A DNA stretch of 6,864 nucleotides from Oscillibacter sp. Its GTDB lineage: Bacteria; Bacillota; Clostridia; Oscillospirales; Oscillospiraceae. Positions 6,389 to 6,864 of the stretch are shown piece by piece. Where the stretch lies: positions 1 to 6,864 of the forward strand of contig JAKSQE010000070.1 of NCBI GenBank assembly GCA_024404295.1, given 5' to 3'. The notes beneath the pieces were generated by a model. The model was given only the letters and a program-made list of their open reading frames with translations, searched no databases and was not told the DNA's origin. Both the position numbers and the translations under genes were made by a program. Numbering within the stretch: position 1 is the first letter of the stretch; each line of letters starts with the position of its first letter.

Positions 6389-6864
6389 TTACAGACCAAA
6401 CAGGGAGGCCAGCTTCTCTTCCTTTAACTCGGCGCCGATCACGCACAGACGGCCGGTGTAGTCAGCGTGACCTGCACGGATGTTGGCCTCTTCGGGAACA
6501 TAGTCAAACTCCAGCCAGCCGTCTTCACCGTTTACGATACCCTTGGCACGGAGAATGGCACCGTACTCGCCGGAGTCCAGTTCCTCCAGAATGCGCTCGA
6601 TGTCGGCCTTGGTGAATACCTTGGGCGTTTCCTTGCCCCAGGAGGTGAAGACCTCATCGGCATGGTGATGATGGTGATGGTGGTCGTGGTGATGGTCATC
6701 ATGGTGGTCATCATGGTGGTCATCATGGTGGTCATGGTGGCAGGAGCAGTTGGGATCGTCGCACTCGTCCTCATCGTGATGGTGGTGATGCTCCGCCTCA
6801 TGCTCCTCATGCTCGCGGCGCATCTTTTCCAGCAGCTCGTCGGCAAGCGAGACCTTTTCGATCG
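6389..6864 (-). CDS. COG0523 (CobW/G3E) metal-homeostasis GTPase, C-terminal part only, with His-rich metal-binding stretch
   Basis: The frame is open to the right window edge, so the N-terminal P-loop GTPase domain lies outside. The visible 157 residues start IEKVSLADELLEKM. A very His-rich stretch follows (about residues 20-72 of the fragment, roughly 25 His with many Asp/Glu), interrupted by a Cys cluster (ECDDPNCSC). Then comes a CobW C-terminal domain with FTSWGKETPKVFT, ILRAKGIV and RLCVIGAEL, ending ASLFGL before TAA at 6389. A Met 14 codons into the fragment could give a 144-aa product, but it has no clear ribosome site and the sequence before it continues the protein, so it is internal. 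His-rich inserts of this kind in COG0523 proteins bind Zn, Co or Ni; the family delivers metal to client proteins in a GTP-dependent way. It forms an operon with the downstream GTPase-like gene, 32 nt away. The exact metal is unknown. Confidence 0.9.
   Translation of the reverse strand, partial: IEKVSLADELLEKMRREHEEHEAEHHHHHDEDECDDPNCSCHHDHHDDHHDDHHDDHHHDHHHHHHHADEVFTSWGKETPKVFTKADIERILEELDSGEYGAILRAKGIVNGEDGWLEFDYVPEEANIRAGHADYTGRLCVIGAELKEEKLASLFGL
6694..6738. repeat. 12-bp tandem repeat inside the His-rich coding region
   Basis: Three perfect head-to-tail copies of GGTCATCATGGT (6694-6729) are followed by a partial copy (6730-6738). The flanks (about 6660-6693) are further GTG/ATG-rich degenerate repeats. 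Translated on the minus strand, each unit gives a His-Asp-Asp-His block. The unit is a multiple of three, so copy-number change by slippage would lengthen or shorten the His stretch without a frameshift. Confidence 0.85.

Noticed and set aside
6357..6446. 30-residue N-terminal extension of the GTPase-like protein
   Set aside because: It overlaps the 3' end of the preceding gene, precedes the conserved MDIPVFLVTGF P-loop start of the family, and ATG 6356 has a well-spaced AGAGGA.
5349..6461. Plus-strand open frame of 370 codons opposite the CobW-family gene
   Set aside because: It is the antisense reading of a clearly recognisable GTPase-like gene, has no ribosome site, runs through the terminator hairpin, and its translation resembles no known family.
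6661..6740. Non-coding minisatellite or CRISPR-like repeat
   Set aside because: The 12-bp units have no unique spacers and lie in frame within the His-rich coding stretch of a COG0523 protein.

Overview
The window reads as chromosome of a Gram-positive anaerobe of the class Clostridia, most likely an Oscillospiraceae/Ruminococcaceae-type gut bacterium. This is inferred from strong AGGAGG-type ribosome binding sites, moderate GC, an LTA-synthase-like enzyme, and CobW-family protein types that I recall from that group. No rRNA, tRNA, CRISPR array, insertion sequence or phage gene is visible. Almost everything is coded on the minus strand.

Layout, left to right. (1) 1-1778 minus: HtpG (bacterial Hsp90), complete at its N-terminus and cut at its C-terminus by the window edge. 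(2) 1779-1946: divergent promoter region holding an 8-bp inverted repeat between the two promoters, a candidate shared operator. (3) 1947-2369 plus: a small two-helix membrane protein with a C-terminal zinc ribbon, the only plus-strand gene. (4) 2383-2417: a hairpin that can terminate transcription from both sides. (5) 5318-2421 minus: a three-gene operon made of an LTA-synthase-family alkaline-phosphatase-fold membrane enzyme (TTG start), a translationally coupled polytopic membrane protein, and a small membrane-anchored extracytoplasmic protein. It has its own promoter with a perfect TATAAT. (6) 5394-5425: a strong terminator. (7) 6864-5430 minus: two consecutive COG0523 (CobW/G3E family) proteins. 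The upstream one is represented only by its C-terminal part, a very His-rich metal-binding stretch followed by a CobW C-terminal domain. The downstream one has a degenerate GTPase core joined to a COG3689/YcgQ (DUF1980)-like domain.

How the genes may work together. The two COG0523 proteins probably form one metal-homeostasis unit, most plausibly zinc; this is inference from family and the His/Cys content. The LTA-synthase operon should act at the outer face of the cytoplasmic membrane on glycerophosphate-type polymers or lipids. HtpG and the zinc-ribbon protein share a regulatory region but no evident pathway. The most interesting parts are the CobW-COG3689 fusion with altered nucleotide motifs and its pairing with a His-rich paralogue, and the palindrome between the htpG and zinc-ribbon promoters. 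Nothing here proves a new system.
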